A stretch of 64,000 nt of DNA from Prauserella_A sp040645195 (GCF_040645195.1 NZ_JBEYXW010000013.1:1-64000); one strand, 5' to 3'; counted from the first letter of the stretch, positions 8,310-17,436 are shown. Translations and numbers: made by a program. Notes: generated from the sequence alone by a model not told the origin.

Positions 8310-10226
8310 TCAGGCCTTCCTCTCCGCGTGGTCGGCGAGTTCGTCCTCCGTGTAGTACTTCTCGAGCTCGCTGAGCTCGAACAACTCCAAGAGGTCCGGT
8401 CGCATCGGCTCCTGAGCCTTCGCCACGACGGTCACCAGCGGCACCAGCGAATCGCCGCCTCCGGCACTGCACACGAGCAAGGTGTTGCGCCACTTGGCAT
8501 CCATCTGCGGGTGGTCGTCGCGGGTGTGCCCGCCCCTGCTCTCCGTGCGCCGCAGCGCCGCCTGCGCCACGCATTCGCTGACCAGCAACATGTTCCGCAG
8601 GTCGATCGCCAGGTGCCAGCCCGGGTTGTACTGACGGTGCCCCTCGACGGTGACGCCGGCAAGGCGCCTGCGGATCTCGGCGAGCCTGTCCAGCGCCTTC
8701 GAGATCTCATCCGCCTTACGGATGATGCCGACGAGATCGTTCATGCTCTGCTGGAGCTCGGTGTGCAGCGAGTACGGGTTCTCCTCGATGACACCGTCCT
8801 CGGGCGGGCCGAAAGGAGCAAGCGCGAGCTTCGCCGCTGCGGCGACGTCGGCGTCGTCGACATGGGGCCGCTCCCGTAGCGATTCCACATAGGACGCGGC
8901 GCCCAGCCCCGCCCTGCGGCCGAAGACCAGCAGATCCGACAGCGAGTTGCCGCCGAGGCGGTTGGAACCGTGCATCCCACCCGAGCACTCGCCCGCGGCG
9001 AAGAGCCCCGGCACGCTGGCGGAGGCGGTGTCCGGGTCGACCTCGATACCACCCATCACGTAGTGGCAGGTGGGCCCGACCTCCATCGGCTCCCTGGTGA
9101 TGTCCACATCGGCCAGTTCCTTGAACTGGTGGTACATCGACGGAAGCCGTCGCTTGATCTCCTCGGCAGCCAGCCGGCTGGCGATGTCGAGATACACCCC
9201 GCCGTGTGGTGAGCCGCGGCCCTCCTTGACCTCGGTGTTGATGGCCCTCGCGACCTCGTCCCGCGGCAGCAGGTCCGGCGTGCGGCGGTTGTTGTCGGGG
9301 TCGTCGTACCAGCGATCGGCCTCGTCGTCGCCGTCGGCGTACTGTCCTTTGAAGACATCGGGGATGTAGCGGAACATGAACCGCTCGCCCGCGGAGTTCT
9401 TCAGTACGCCACCGTCGCCACGCACGCCCTCCGTGACGAGGATGCCCTTGACACTCGGCGGCCACACCATACCTGTCGGGTGGAACTGGACGAACTCCAT
9501 GTTGATCAGATCGGCGCCCGCGCGCAGTGCCAGCGCGTGCCCGTCGCCGGTGTACTCCCACGAGTTCGAGGTCACCTTGAACGACTTGCCGATGCCCCCG
9601 GTCGCGATCACCACTGCCGGTGCCTCGAAGAGCACGAAACGGCCGGACTCGCGCCAGTAGCCGAAGGCGCCCGCGATGCGGCCGTCCGACTTGAGCAGCT
9701 CGGTGATCGTGCATTCGGCGAAGACCCTGATCTTCGCCTCGTAGTCACCGAGCTCCCGGTAGTCCTCCTGCTGCAGCGACACGATCTTCTGCTGCATCGT
9801 GCGGATCAGCTCGAGCCCGGTGCGGTCGCCGACATGCGCGAGCCTCGGATAGGTGTGCCCACCGAAGTTGCGTTGGCTGATCCTGCCGTCCTTGGTGCGG
9901 TCGAACAGGGCACCGTAGGTCTCCAGCTCCCATACCCGGTCGGGCGCCTCCTTGGCATGCAGCTCAGCCATCCGCCAGTTGTTCAGGAACTTGCCGCCGC
10001 GCATGGTGTCGCGGAAATGAACCTGCCAGCTGTCGTTGGGATTCGCGTTGCCCATCGCGGCCGCGCAACCGCCTTCGGCCATCACGGTGTGCGCCTTGCC
10101 GAACAGGGACTTGCACACCACCGCGACACTCAGGCCGCGCTGCCGTGCTTCGATCACCGCGCGCAGCCCCGCGCCGCCGGCACCGATCACCACGACGTCG
10201 TAGCTGTGCCGCTCGACCTCGGTCAT
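8310..10226 (-). CDS. sdhA: Succinate dehydrogenase/fumarate reductase flavoprotein subunit
   Basis: A 638-residue FAD enzyme that oxidises succinate to fumarate. The N-terminal dinucleotide fold VVVIGAGGAGLRAVIEA is followed by the covalent-FAD His in GKAHTVMAEGG. Substrate-site motifs FVQFHPTGMV and HGSNRLGGNSLSDLLVFGRRAG, the latter with the catalytic Arg region, are intact. Size and order fit the Sdh1 form of Mycobacterium (Rv0248c), which is about 60 residues longer than E. coli SdhA. It lies 25 bases after the membrane subunit gene. Confidence 0.95.
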   Translation of the reverse strand: MTEVERHSYDVVVIGAGGAGLRAVIEARQRGLSVAVVCKSLFGKAHTVMAEGGCAAAMGNANPNDSWQVHFRDTMRGGKFLNNWRMAELHAKEAPDRVWELETYGALFDRTKDGRISQRNFGGHTYPRLAHVGDRTGLELIRTMQQKIVSLQQEDYRELGDYEAKIRVFAECTITELLKSDGRIAGAFGYWRESGRFVLFEAPAVVIATGGIGKSFKVTSNSWEYTGDGHALALRAGADLINMEFVQFHPTGMVWPPSVKGILVTEGVRGDGGVLKNSAGERFMFRYIPDVFKGQYADGDDEADRWYDDPDNNRRTPDLLPRDEVARAINTEVKEGRGSPHGGVYLDIASRLAAEEIKRRLPSMYHQFKELADVDITREPMEVGPTCHYVMGGIEVDPDTASASVPGLFAAGECSGGMHGSNRLGGNSLSDLLVFGRRAGLGAASYVESLRERPHVDDADVAAAAKLALAPFGPPEDGVIEENPYSLHTELQQSMNDLVGIIRKADEISKALDRLAEIRRRLAGVTVEGHRQYNPGWHLAIDLRNMLLVSECVAQAALRRTESRGGHTRDDHPQMDAKWRNTLLVCSAGGGDSLVPLVTVVAKAQEPMRPDLLELFELSELEKYYTEDELADHAERKA

Positions 10227-10251
10227 GAGTTGCCACCTTCGAGAGTGCTGT

Positions 10252-11079
10252 TCAGTTGATGAAGCGCAGGTCCGCGATCACGTCGGTGGACACGAGCCAG
10301 ACGTAGAGATCGGTGAGCACCAGCGTGCCCAGCGTGATCCAGGCGAACTGCATGTGCCGCGTGTTGAGCCTGCTGACCTGTGTCCAGATCCAGTACCGGA
10401 CCGGGTTCCTGGAGAAGTTCTTGAGCCTGCCGCCGGTGACATGCCGGCAGGAGTGGCAGGACAGCGTGTAGCACCACAGCAGCACGACGTTGCCGAGCAG
10501 GATCACGTTGCCGAGCCCGAAGCCGAAGCCGCGCTCCCCGGAGAAGGCGACGATGGCGTCGTAGGTGTTGACCAGCGACACGGCAATCGCGAAGTAGAAG
10601 AAGTACCGGTGCACGTTCTGCACGATCAGTGGCAGCCGGGTCTCACCGGTGTACTTCGCGTGCGGCTCGGCGACAGCGCAGGCGGGGGGCGCGAGCCAGA
10701 TCGAACGGTAGTACGCCCTGCGGTAGTAGTAGCAGGTGAGCCGGAACCCGAGCAGGAACGGCAACGACAGGAACGCCAGCGGAATGAACCCGGGCAGCTC
10801 ACCGAAGGGCGTGCCGAAATGGCTCGAGCCGGGCACGCAGGAGTCGCTCAGACACGGCGAGTAGAACGGCGACAGGTAGTGGTACTGGGCGTCGTAGTAG
10901 CCCACCCGCAGGAACGAGCGGATGGTCGCGTACACGAGGAACGCAGCCAGGCCGAGTGTGGTCAGCAGCGGTGGCAGCCACCAACGGTCGGTACGCAGCG
11001 TGCGTGCGGCGATGGTCGCCCGCGAGCGGGCGGGGACGGTGGTGTCGGGGCCGGCCACGTTGCCCGCCGACGCCGTCAC
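10252..11079 (-). CDS. Succinate dehydrogenase Sdh1-type membrane anchor
   Basis: A 275-residue membrane subunit, equivalent to mycobacterial Rv0249c: one long polytopic protein instead of separate SdhC and SdhD. About five membrane segments are visible, with His residues that could hold heme or quinone (IVQNVHRYFFYF, WCYTLSCHSCRHVTGG). An extracytoplasmic loop carries CLSDSC, a possible disulfide. The GTG at 11079 overlaps the stop of the upstream small gene (GTGA); the in-frame ATG at 11130 lies inside that gene. Sdh1 is generally linked to menaquinone-using aerobic or low-oxygen respiration. Confidence 0.88.
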   Translation of the reverse strand: MTASAGNVAGPDTTVPARSRATIAARTLRTDRWWLPPLLTTLGLAAFLVYATIRSFLRVGYYDAQYHYLSPFYSPCLSDSCVPGSSHFGTPFGELPGFIPLAFLSLPFLLGFRLTCYYYRRAYYRSIWLAPPACAVAEPHAKYTGETRLPLIVQNVHRYFFYFAIAVSLVNTYDAIVAFSGERGFGFGLGNVILLGNVVLLWCYTLSCHSCRHVTGGRLKNFSRNPVRYWIWTQVSRLNTRHMQFAWITLGTLVLTDLYVWLVSTDVIADLRFIN

Positions 11080-11360
11080 CGCTGGTGGCGCTGGTAGCCG
11101 CCGACGCCCTCGTCGTCCGCGCCCTCCCACAGGGCGGGGTCGTAGGGAGTGTCTGGCACCGGAACCTTGTCGACCGGCCCCGCCTGCGCGGGAACCGGCG
11201 CAATCCGGTCCAGCTCGACCGCGTCGATGTCGAGCCGCTCAACGTCGTTGACGAGCCGGCGCACCGCGGGCGCCTCCCCGTAGCGGGCGCGCAACGCACC
11301 CACGCATTGCCTGAGCTGTCCGATGGTCCGGCGGAGTTCGCTCAGCTCTGTACTGGACAT
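11076..11360 (-). CDS. Small leading protein of the Sdh1 operon (Rv0250c-like)
   Basis: A 94-residue soluble protein of unknown function. The N-terminal half is a predicted amphipathic helix or coiled coil (MSSTELSELRRTIGQLRQCVGALRARYG is heptad-like), followed by LVNDVERLDIDAVELD and a Pro/Asp-rich tail. The start ATG has GGAGGG seven bases upstream. It is translationally coupled to the membrane anchor, and in Mycobacterium an equally short gene (Rv0250c) occupies the same position. A chaperone or assembly role is possible but is only an inference from synteny. Confidence 0.8.
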   Translation of the reverse strand: MSSTELSELRRTIGQLRQCVGALRARYGEAPAVRRLVNDVERLDIDAVELDRIAPVPAQAGPVDKVPVPDTPYDPALWEGADDEGVGGYQRHQR

Positions 11361-11419
11361 ACGCGTGCCCTCCGAATCACTTCCGGCGCCTATGGCCGAC
11401 TCTGCCTTCCAGCGACAAG

Positions 11420-11435
11420 TGTGACAAGTAGCACA
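11420..11435. promoter_or_regulatory. Crp/GlxR-like operator upstream of the sdh operon
   Basis: TGTGACAAGTAGCACA matches the Crp/GlxR consensus TGTGA-N6-TCACA at 9 of 10 positions and sits in the wider inverted repeat AGTGTG-N8-CACACT. It lies 60 bases upstream of the first sdh-operon start and also faces edd. GlxR control of sdhCAB is known in Corynebacterium; here it is inferred. Confidence 0.55.
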
Positions 11436-11449
11436 CTCCGAGTGTGACC

Positions 11450-11463
11450 GTGATCGGGATCAC
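11450..11463. promoter_or_regulatory. Perfect palindrome GTGATC-GG-GATCAC in sdh/edd divergent region
   Basis: A 14-bp exact palindrome 14 bases from the Crp-like site. It could be a separate regulator site serving either the sdh operon or edd-eda. No family is assigned. Confidence 0.35.
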
Positions 11464-11596
11464 TATTTGTCGCTCTCTTAATCGATTTTGAAAGCAAGAC
11501 GGGCTATCTGTATCGTGTCAGTTGTCACTGCCCAGCCGCGACGCCAGTGCTGCCGTCCGCCGCCTGCCACTTCCAGTGAAGCGACCGGAGCTGCTC

Positions 11597-13483
11597 GTGA
11601 ACCCAGTGCCCGACACCGTCCACCCCGTCCTCGCTCAGGTCACCGCGCGCATCGCCGCCCGCAGCGCGGGCAGCCGCGCCGCCTACCTCGCCCGCGTGTC
11701 CGCCGCCGCCTCGGCAGGCACGACGCGCTCGGGTCTCGGCTGCGGCAACCTGGCCCACGGCTTCGCCGCCTGCGCGGGACCCGACAAGCTCGCCATCCGC
11801 GGCCTGGCCAAGCCCGGTATCGCGATCGTGTCCGCCTACAACGACCTGCTGTCCGCACACCAGCCGTTCGACGAGTTCCCGGCCTGGATCAAGGACGCCG
11901 CCAGGGACGCGGGCGGGGTCGCCCAGTTCGCCGGCGGTGTACCCGCCATGTGCGACGGCATCACCCAGGGCCGCGCGGGCATGGAGCTGTCGCTGTTCAG
12001 CCGCGACGTGATCGCGATGGCCACCGGTGTCGCGCTGTCGCACGAGATGTTCGACGGGGCGCTGCTGCTCGGGGTCTGCGACAAGATCGTTCCTGGCCTG
12101 CTGATCGGAGCGCTGTCCTTCGGGCACCTGCCCGCCATCCTCGTTCCCGCGGGGCCGATGACCTCGGGCCTGCCGAACAAGGAGAAGGTCCGCGTGCGCC
12201 AGCTCTACGCCGAGGGCAGGGCCACCCGTGCGGACCTGCTCGACGCCGAATCGGCCTCGTACCATTCGCCGGGCACCTGCACCTTCTACGGCACCGCGAA
12301 CTCCAACCAGCTCGTGGTCGAGGTCATGGGTCTGCACCTGCCGGGCGCGAGCTTCGTGCACCCCGGCACGCCACTGCGGCGGGCACTGACCGAAGAGGCG
12401 GCACGGCGCATCGTCGCGATCGCCCGTGGGGAGCAGTACACCCCACTGGCCGAGGTAATCGACGAGCGCGCGGTCGTCAACGGGCTGGTCGCGTTGCTGG
12501 CCACCGGCGGGTCGACCAACCACACGCTGCACCTCGTCGCGATCGCCGCGGCGGCCGGTATCCAGCTGACCTGGGACGACTTCGCCGAGCTTTCCGCCGT
12601 CGTCCCGTTGCTGGCCAACGTCTACCCCAACGGCAGCGCCGACATCAACCACTTCCAGGCAGCCGGTGGTGTGCAGTTCCTCGTCGGCACGCTGCTGGAT
12701 GCCGGCCTGCTGCACGACGACGTACGCACTGTCGCCGGCACTGGCCTGCACCGGTACCGGCAGGAGCCCTACCTCGACGACGGCACGCTGGCCTGGCGGG
12801 ACGGCACCCCGCACAGCCTCGACGAGGCCGTCCTGCGCCCGGCGGAACGCCCGTTCGCGCCCGACGGCGGCCTGCGCATGGTGTCGGGCAACCTGGGCCG
12901 CGCGGTGATCAAGGTGTCGGCGGTCGCGCCGCAACACCGGATGGTGCAGGCGCCGGCGCGCGTGTTCGCCACGCAGGCGGAGTTCGATCGTGCCTTCCGC
13001 GCCGGGGAACTCGACCGCGATGTCGTGGTGGTCATCCGCAACCAGGGCCCGCGGGCGAACGGGATGCCGGAACTGCACGGGCTCACCCCGGCGCTCGGGG
13101 TGCTGATGGACCGGGGACACCAGGTCGCCCTCGTCACCGATGGCCGCATGTCCGGGGCGTCCGGCAAAATACCGGCGGTGATCCATGTGACCCCGGAAGC
13201 CGCGGCGGGTGGTCCGCTCGCCAAGGTCGCCGACGGGGACCTCGTCAGGCTCGACGCCGAAGCCGGTGAGCTCGACGTGCTCGTCGACACGGGCGAGCTG
13301 GCCGCGCGGGAGCTCACCGACAACCCGCCGGCTGAGACAGAGTGGACCGGGACCGGGCGGGAGCTGTTCGCGGCGCTGCGGCGCTCGGTCGGCCCGGCGG
13401 ATCAGGGCGCGAGCGTGTTCGGGCCCGTCACACCAGAACATTTCGGCGCGCCGACGGAGGTCAGTGTGGGAGGTACGGCATGA
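11597..13483 (+). CDS. edd: Phosphogluconate dehydratase (Entner-Doudoroff)
   Basis: A 628-residue 4Fe-4S dehydratase that converts 6-phosphogluconate to KDPG. It is very close to E. coli Edd along its length: CGNLAHGFAAC, YNDLLSAHQPFDEFP, GGVPAMCDGITQG, FGHLPAILVPAGPM, ATGGSTNHTLHLVAIA and GRMSGASGK (IlvD/Edd signatures and cluster Cys). The GTG at 11597 follows GGAG by six bases and gives the expected N-terminus (PVLAQVTARIAARS); the TTG further upstream would add 25 unmatched residues. It is coupled to eda by a 4-base overlap. An Edd-type dehydratase is not universal in this group. Confidence 0.95.
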   Translation: MNPVPDTVHPVLAQVTARIAARSAGSRAAYLARVSAAASAGTTRSGLGCGNLAHGFAACAGPDKLAIRGLAKPGIAIVSAYNDLLSAHQPFDEFPAWIKDAARDAGGVAQFAGGVPAMCDGITQGRAGMELSLFSRDVIAMATGVALSHEMFDGALLLGVCDKIVPGLLIGALSFGHLPAILVPAGPMTSGLPNKEKVRVRQLYAEGRATRADLLDAESASYHSPGTCTFYGTANSNQLVVEVMGLHLPGASFVHPGTPLRRALTEEAARRIVAIARGEQYTPLAEVIDERAVVNGLVALLATGGSTNHTLHLVAIAAAAGIQLTWDDFAELSAVVPLLANVYPNGSADINHFQAAGGVQFLVGTLLDAGLLHDDVRTVAGTGLHRYRQEPYLDDGTLAWRDGTPHSLDEAVLRPAERPFAPDGGLRMVSGNLGRAVIKVSAVAPQHRMVQAPARVFATQAEFDRAFRAGELDRDVVVVIRNQGPRANGMPELHGLTPALGVLMDRGHQVALVTDGRMSGASGKIPAVIHVTPEAAAGGPLAKVADGDLVRLDAEAGELDVLVDTGELAARELTDNPPAETEWTGTGRELFAALRRSVGPADQGASVFGPVTPEHFGAPTEVSVGGTA

Positions 13484-14106
13484 CGACGAGCCGTGAGCTA
13501 CTCGGGTTGTCACCGGTGCTGCCGGTGGTGGTGCTGCACGATGCCGGGGACGCGGTCCCGGTTGCGCAGGCGCTGCTGGCCGGGGGTATCCGTGCGATCG
13601 AGCTGACGCTGCGCACCCCCGTGGCGCTCGAGGCCATCGCCGCCGTCGCCGCGAAGGTTCCGGGCATCGTGGTCGGCGCAGGCACGGTGACCCGGCCCGA
13701 GCACGCACGGCAGGCCGCGGATGCGGGCGCGGCGTTCCTGGTGACGCCCGGCAGCACCGATGCCGTCCTCGATGCGACCTTCGCGACCGGCCTGCCGTTC
13801 CTGCCAGGAGCGGCCACCGTGTCGGAGGCCATGCGGCTGTCCGAGCGGGGCGTGGACACCCTGAAGTTCTTCCCGGCCGAGGCGAGCGGCGGCACCGCCG
13901 CGCTGAGCGCGATCGGCGGTCCGCTGCCCGACCTCCACTTCTGCCCGACCGGCGGAATCACGGTGGAGAGCGCACCGCGCTATCTCACGCTGCCGAACGT
14001 AGGGTGTGTGGGTGGCACGTGGTTGACCCCCAAGGACGCACTCGCCGCTCGGGACTACAGGCGGATCGAAGCGCTGGCGAAGGAAGCCTCGGCCCTCGGG
14101 CGGTGA
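13480..14106 (+). CDS. eda: KDPG/KHG aldolase
   Basis: A 208-residue class I aldolase that splits 2-keto-3-deoxy-6-phosphogluconate into pyruvate and glyceraldehyde 3-phosphate. The Schiff-base lysine lies in LKFFPAEASGG; other family motifs are ELTLRTP (catalytic Glu region), VGAGTV and FCPTGGI. The start ATG overlaps the edd stop (ATGA) and has GGGAGG upstream, so the two enzymes are made together. With edd it completes the Entner-Doudoroff branch; no zwf, pgl or gluconate kinase lies nearby. Confidence 0.94.
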   Translation: MTTSRELLGLSPVLPVVVLHDAGDAVPVAQALLAGGIRAIELTLRTPVALEAIAAVAAKVPGIVVGAGTVTRPEHARQAADAGAAFLVTPGSTDAVLDATFATGLPFLPGAATVSEAMRLSERGVDTLKFFPAEASGGTAALSAIGGPLPDLHFCPTGGITVESAPRYLTLPNVGCVGGTWLTPKDALAARDYRRIEALAKEASALGR

Positions 14107-14130
14107 CGTCTCGAAGGAGAGACGCCTGCG

Positions 14131-15582
14131 GTGAGTTGGGCCTGGTTCGGCGATCCGGACTATTGGGCGTCGCGGCTGGTGTTCCAGCGAATGCTGGCCG
14201 CGATCTACCTGCTCGCGTTCCTGGTGGCGCTCAACCAGTTCCGTGCGCTCCTGGGTGAGCACGGCCTGCTGCCGGTTCCCCGTTTCCTGCGACACGTGCC
14301 GTTTCGTGATTCGCCGAGCCTGTTCCATTTCCATTACTCGGACCGGTTCTTCCTGATCGTCGCCGGAACCGGGGCCGTGGTGTCGGCCGGGCTGCTGGCC
14401 GGCCTGGCGGATCCGCTGCCCATCTGGACGAACCTGCTCGTGTGGGCGATTCCCTGGATGCTGTACCTGTCCATCGTCAACGTCGGGCAGACGTGGTACG
14501 CGTTCGGCTGGGAGTCCCTGCTGCTCGAGACGGGATTCCTCGCGATCTTCCTCGGCCCGGCCCACGTCGCGCCGCCTGCGCCGGTGTTGTGGCTCCTGCT
14601 GTGGCTGCTGTTCCGGGTCGAGTTCGGCGCCGGCATGATCAAGATGCGCGGAGACCGGTGCTGGCGTGACCTGACATGCCTGTACTACCACCACGAAACC
14701 CAGCCGATGCCCGGACCGTTGAGCTGGTATTTCCACCACCTGCCCAAGCCACTGCACAGAGCCGAGGTCGCCGCCAACCACGTCGCGCAACTGGTGGTGC
14801 CGTTCGTACTGTTCGCACCACAACCCGCCGCGACGGTCGCCGCCGGCATCATCATCGTCACGCAGGGCTGGCTGATGGTGAGCGGCAACTTCGCCTGGCT
14901 CAACCTCATCACCATCACGCTCGCCGTCGCCGCTGTCGACGGCACGATCCTCCCCCTCGGCTCACCTCCGGTCACCGCGGCACCACCGTGGTACCGGGGT
15001 GTGGTGCTGGCGGTGACTCTGGGCGTGATCGTGCTGAGCTACTGGCCGATCCGTAACCTGCTGGGCCGCGGGCAGCTCATGAACTACAGCTTCAACCGAT
15101 GGCATCTGGTCAACACCTACGGGGCGTTCGGCAGCATCACGCGCGATCGCCACGAGGTGATCATCGAAGGTGCCGACGCGGCCGAGCTGACCGAGCGGAC
15201 CCAGTGGCGGGAGTACGAGTTCAAGGGCAAGCCCGGCGACCCACACCGCCGCCCGCCGCAGATCGCGCCCTATCACCTAAGGCTGGACTGGATGCTGTGG
15301 TTCGTCTCGCTGTCCTCCCGCTACGGCGCGCACTGGCTGCCCGAACTGGTCACCAGGCTGCTGACCGGCGACCAGGCGACGCTGGCACTGTTGCGGCGCA
15401 ACCCATTCCCGGACTCACCACCGACGTTCGTCCGGGCGAGGCTGTTTCACTACCGGTACACCACGCGGGAAGAACGCCGGGAGACCGGGGCCTGGTGGGT
15501 TCGCGAGCCCGTGGCGACCGTGGTCCGGACCTGCCGTCTCGACGCCCATGGTGCCGTGGTGCCCGTAGGAATGCCGGACTAG
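14131..15582 (+). CDS. Lipase maturation factor family membrane protein
   Basis: A 483-residue polytopic protein of the LMF1/DUF1222 family. The N-terminal two thirds have about seven hydrophobic segments, and the charged C-terminal third has the family-like blocks WREYEFKGKPGDPHRRPPQIAPYHLRLD (quoted in part), NPFPDSPPTFVRARLFHYRY and ETGAWW. In animals LMF1 helps lipases fold in the ER; the bacterial role is unknown. The GTG start follows AAGGAG by 11 bases, only 24 bases after eda, so it may be co-transcribed with edd-eda, though no functional link is evident. Confidence 0.85.
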   Translation: MSWAWFGDPDYWASRLVFQRMLAAIYLLAFLVALNQFRALLGEHGLLPVPRFLRHVPFRDSPSLFHFHYSDRFFLIVAGTGAVVSAGLLAGLADPLPIWTNLLVWAIPWMLYLSIVNVGQTWYAFGWESLLLETGFLAIFLGPAHVAPPAPVLWLLLWLLFRVEFGAGMIKMRGDRCWRDLTCLYYHHETQPMPGPLSWYFHHLPKPLHRAEVAANHVAQLVVPFVLFAPQPAATVAAGIIIVTQGWLMVSGNFAWLNLITITLAVAAVDGTILPLGSPPVTAAPPWYRGVVLAVTLGVIVLSYWPIRNLLGRGQLMNYSFNRWHLVNTYGAFGSITRDRHEVIIEGADAAELTERTQWREYEFKGKPGDPHRRPPQIAPYHLRLDWMLWFVSLSSRYGAHWLPELVTRLLTGDQATLALLRRNPFPDSPPTFVRARLFHYRYTTREERRETGAWWVREPVATVVRTCRLDAHGAVVPVGMPD

Positions 15583-15605
15583 GGAACGTAGACTGCTCCA
15601 GTGGC

Positions 15606-15624
15606 CCGGCGCGAGCAGCGCCGG
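15606..15624. terminator. Hairpin between convergent LMF and recX genes
   Basis: A 7-bp perfect stem CCGGCGC/GCGCCGG with a 5-nt loop lies midway in the 73-base convergent gap. There is no U-tract. Confidence 0.4.
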
Positions 15625-15655
15625 CGCCGTGGCTGCGCGACCTAGCGACAACGGC

Positions 15656-16249
15656 CTAATCGAGCGCGACGTCATCCAGCATCGTGGATTCGGCACCCGC
15701 GTCGCGGAGCTCCTCGCGGACAACCGTGTACGACAGGCCCTGCGGATACCCTTTGCGGGCGAGCACCCCGAGCAGCCGCCGGGTCGCGGTCTGCTCGTCA
15801 ACATCCCCCAGGGAGCGCAGCTTCTTGCGCACCAACTGCCGCGCCCGTTCCTCCTCGGCGTCCCGGTCGATCTCGCCGGCGGCTTCCAGGGCGACGTCGC
15901 CATCGACGCCCTTGCGTTTCAGCTCGGCGACCAGCGCGCGCTTCGACAGTCCTTGGTAGGTGTGGCGAGAGCGTACCCACATCTCGGCGAATGCCGCATC
16001 GTCCACGAGCCCGGCATCATCGAGCTTGCCGAGCAGTGTTTCCCGGGTCTGCTCGTCGAAGCCCTTCCGCCGGAGCGCCTGGCGAAGCTCGTCCTTGGTC
16101 CGCGGTCGGGCGGCCAGGAGATCGAAACAGATCTCCTTGGCCTTCTTCCGCGCTTCCTCGGGTGTCAGCTCCGCGATCGGAATCGCTCGACCACGCTGTG
16201 CCGACCGTGCGCCTGATGTGTTCGCCTCGCCGGGGTTCCACTCGCCCAC
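15656..16249 (-). CDS. recX: RecA regulatory protein RecX
   Basis: A 197-residue basic, mostly helical protein that binds RecA filaments and inhibits or remodels them. The N-terminal repeat KKAKEICFDLLAARPRTKDELRQALRRKG and the middle GLVDDAAFAEMWVRSRH block are typical RecX three-helix repeats. The GTG start at 16249 is 12 bases after the recA stop with no clear Shine-Dalgarno, suggesting coupling to recA translation, as in mycobacteria where recA and recX overlap. Confidence 0.9.
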   Translation of the reverse strand: MGEWNPGEANTSGARSAQRGRAIPIAELTPEEARKKAKEICFDLLAARPRTKDELRQALRRKGFDEQTRETLLGKLDDAGLVDDAAFAEMWVRSRHTYQGLSKRALVAELKRKGVDGDVALEAAGEIDRDAEEERARQLVRKKLRSLGDVDEQTATRRLLGVLARKGYPQGLSYTVVREELRDAGAESTMLDDVALD

Positions 16250-16261
16250 GCGGCGGCGTCC

Positions 16262-17302
16262 TTAGAAGTCAACCGGCGCGGGTGCGGTGTCTTCGGCGTC
16301 GAGCTGTGCTCCGATGCCGAGCTTCTCCTTGATGCGCTTCTCGATCTCGTTGGCGATGTCGGGGTTCTCCCGCAGGAACCGCCGCGCGTTCTCCTTGCCC
16401 TGCCCCAGCTGGTCGCCCTCGTAGGTGTACCAGGCGCCCGACTTGCGCACGATGCCCTGGTCGACGCCCATGTCGATGAGCGAGCCCTCCCTGGAGACAC
16501 CCACGCCGTACAGGATGTCGAACTCCGCCTGCTTGAACGGCGGCGCGACCTTGTTCTTCACGACCTTCACGCGGGTGCGGTTACCGACCGCCTCGCCGCC
16601 GTCCTTCAGGGTCTCGATGCGGCGCACGTCAAGGCGGACCGAGGCGTAGAACTTGAGCGCCTTACCACCGGTGGTGGTCTCCGGGGAGCCGAACATCACG
16701 CCGACCTTCTCCCGGAGCTGGTTGATGAAGATCGCGGTGGTGCCGGAGTTGCTCAGTGCGCCGGTGATCTTGCGCAGCGCCTGGCTCATCAAGCGCGCCT
16801 GGAGGCCGACGTGGGAGTCACCCATCTCGCCCTCGATCTCGGCGCGCGGCACCAGCGCGGCGACCGAGTCGATCACCAGGATGTCGAGTGCGCCGGAGCG
16901 GATCAGCATGTCCGCGATCTCGAGCGCCTGCTCACCGGTGTCCGGCTGGGAGACCAGAAGTGCATCGGTGTCCACACCGAGCGCCCTGGCGTACTCGGGG
17001 TCGAGCGCGTGCTCGGCGTCGATGAACGCCGCGATGCCGCCCGCCTTCTGGGCATTGGCCACCGCATGCAGCGCGACCGTCGTCTTACCCGAGGACTCCG
17101 GGCCGTAGATCTCCACGATGCGCCCGCGCGGCAGGCCTCCGATGCCCAGCGCGATGTCGAGGGCGATGGCGCCGGTGGGAATGACCTCGATCGGCGGCCG
17201 GCTGTCCTCACCGAGCCGCATCACCGACCCCTTGCCGAACTGCTTGTCGATCTGGGCAAGAGCTAGATCGAGCGCCTTGCCCTTGTCCGGTGCTGCTGGC
17301 AT
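16262..17302 (-). CDS. recA: Recombinase A
   Basis: A 346-residue DNA strand-exchange ATPase that also activates LexA cleavage. Walker A is GPESSGKTT, Walker B LVIDSVAALVP, with DNA-binding loops GDSHVGLQARLMSQALRK and INQLREKVGVMFGSPETT. No intein is present (some mycobacterial recA genes have one). The start is ATG 17302, set by GAGGTGG five bases upstream; the longer in-frame extension is promoter DNA. Upstream lie a LexA box and a PafBC-type promoter. The gene is followed by recX. Confidence 0.97.
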   Translation of the reverse strand: MPAAPDKGKALDLALAQIDKQFGKGSVMRLGEDSRPPIEVIPTGAIALDIALGIGGLPRGRIVEIYGPESSGKTTVALHAVANAQKAGGIAAFIDAEHALDPEYARALGVDTDALLVSQPDTGEQALEIADMLIRSGALDILVIDSVAALVPRAEIEGEMGDSHVGLQARLMSQALRKITGALSNSGTTAIFINQLREKVGVMFGSPETTTGGKALKFYASVRLDVRRIETLKDGGEAVGNRTRVKVVKNKVAPPFKQAEFDILYGVGVSREGSLIDMGVDQGIVRKSGAWYTYEGDQLGQGKENARRFLRENPDIANEIEKRIKEKLGIGAQLDAEDTAPAPVDF

Positions 17303-17354
17303 GGAATCCACCTCATTGGCTATTGGCTGTTGCAGTTGTGCTCTGTTGGGCTCG

Positions 17355-17377
17355 ACGTTACGGGCCAGGTCCGACAG
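17355..17377 (-). promoter_or_regulatory. PafBC (RecA-NDp)-type promoter motif of recA
   Basis: On the minus strand CTGTCGGAC-N8-TAACGT matches the LexA-independent damage motif TTGTCRGTG-N8-TAnnnT at most positions, including TGTCRG, the 8-nt spacing and TAnnnT as the -10. It would give a leader of roughly 45-50 nt to recA. Confidence 0.6.
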
Positions 17378-17436
17378 TTCCCGGTCTGCGCGGAAATCTG
17401 TGGACAGACAACCCCGATGTGGACAACACGATAGCC

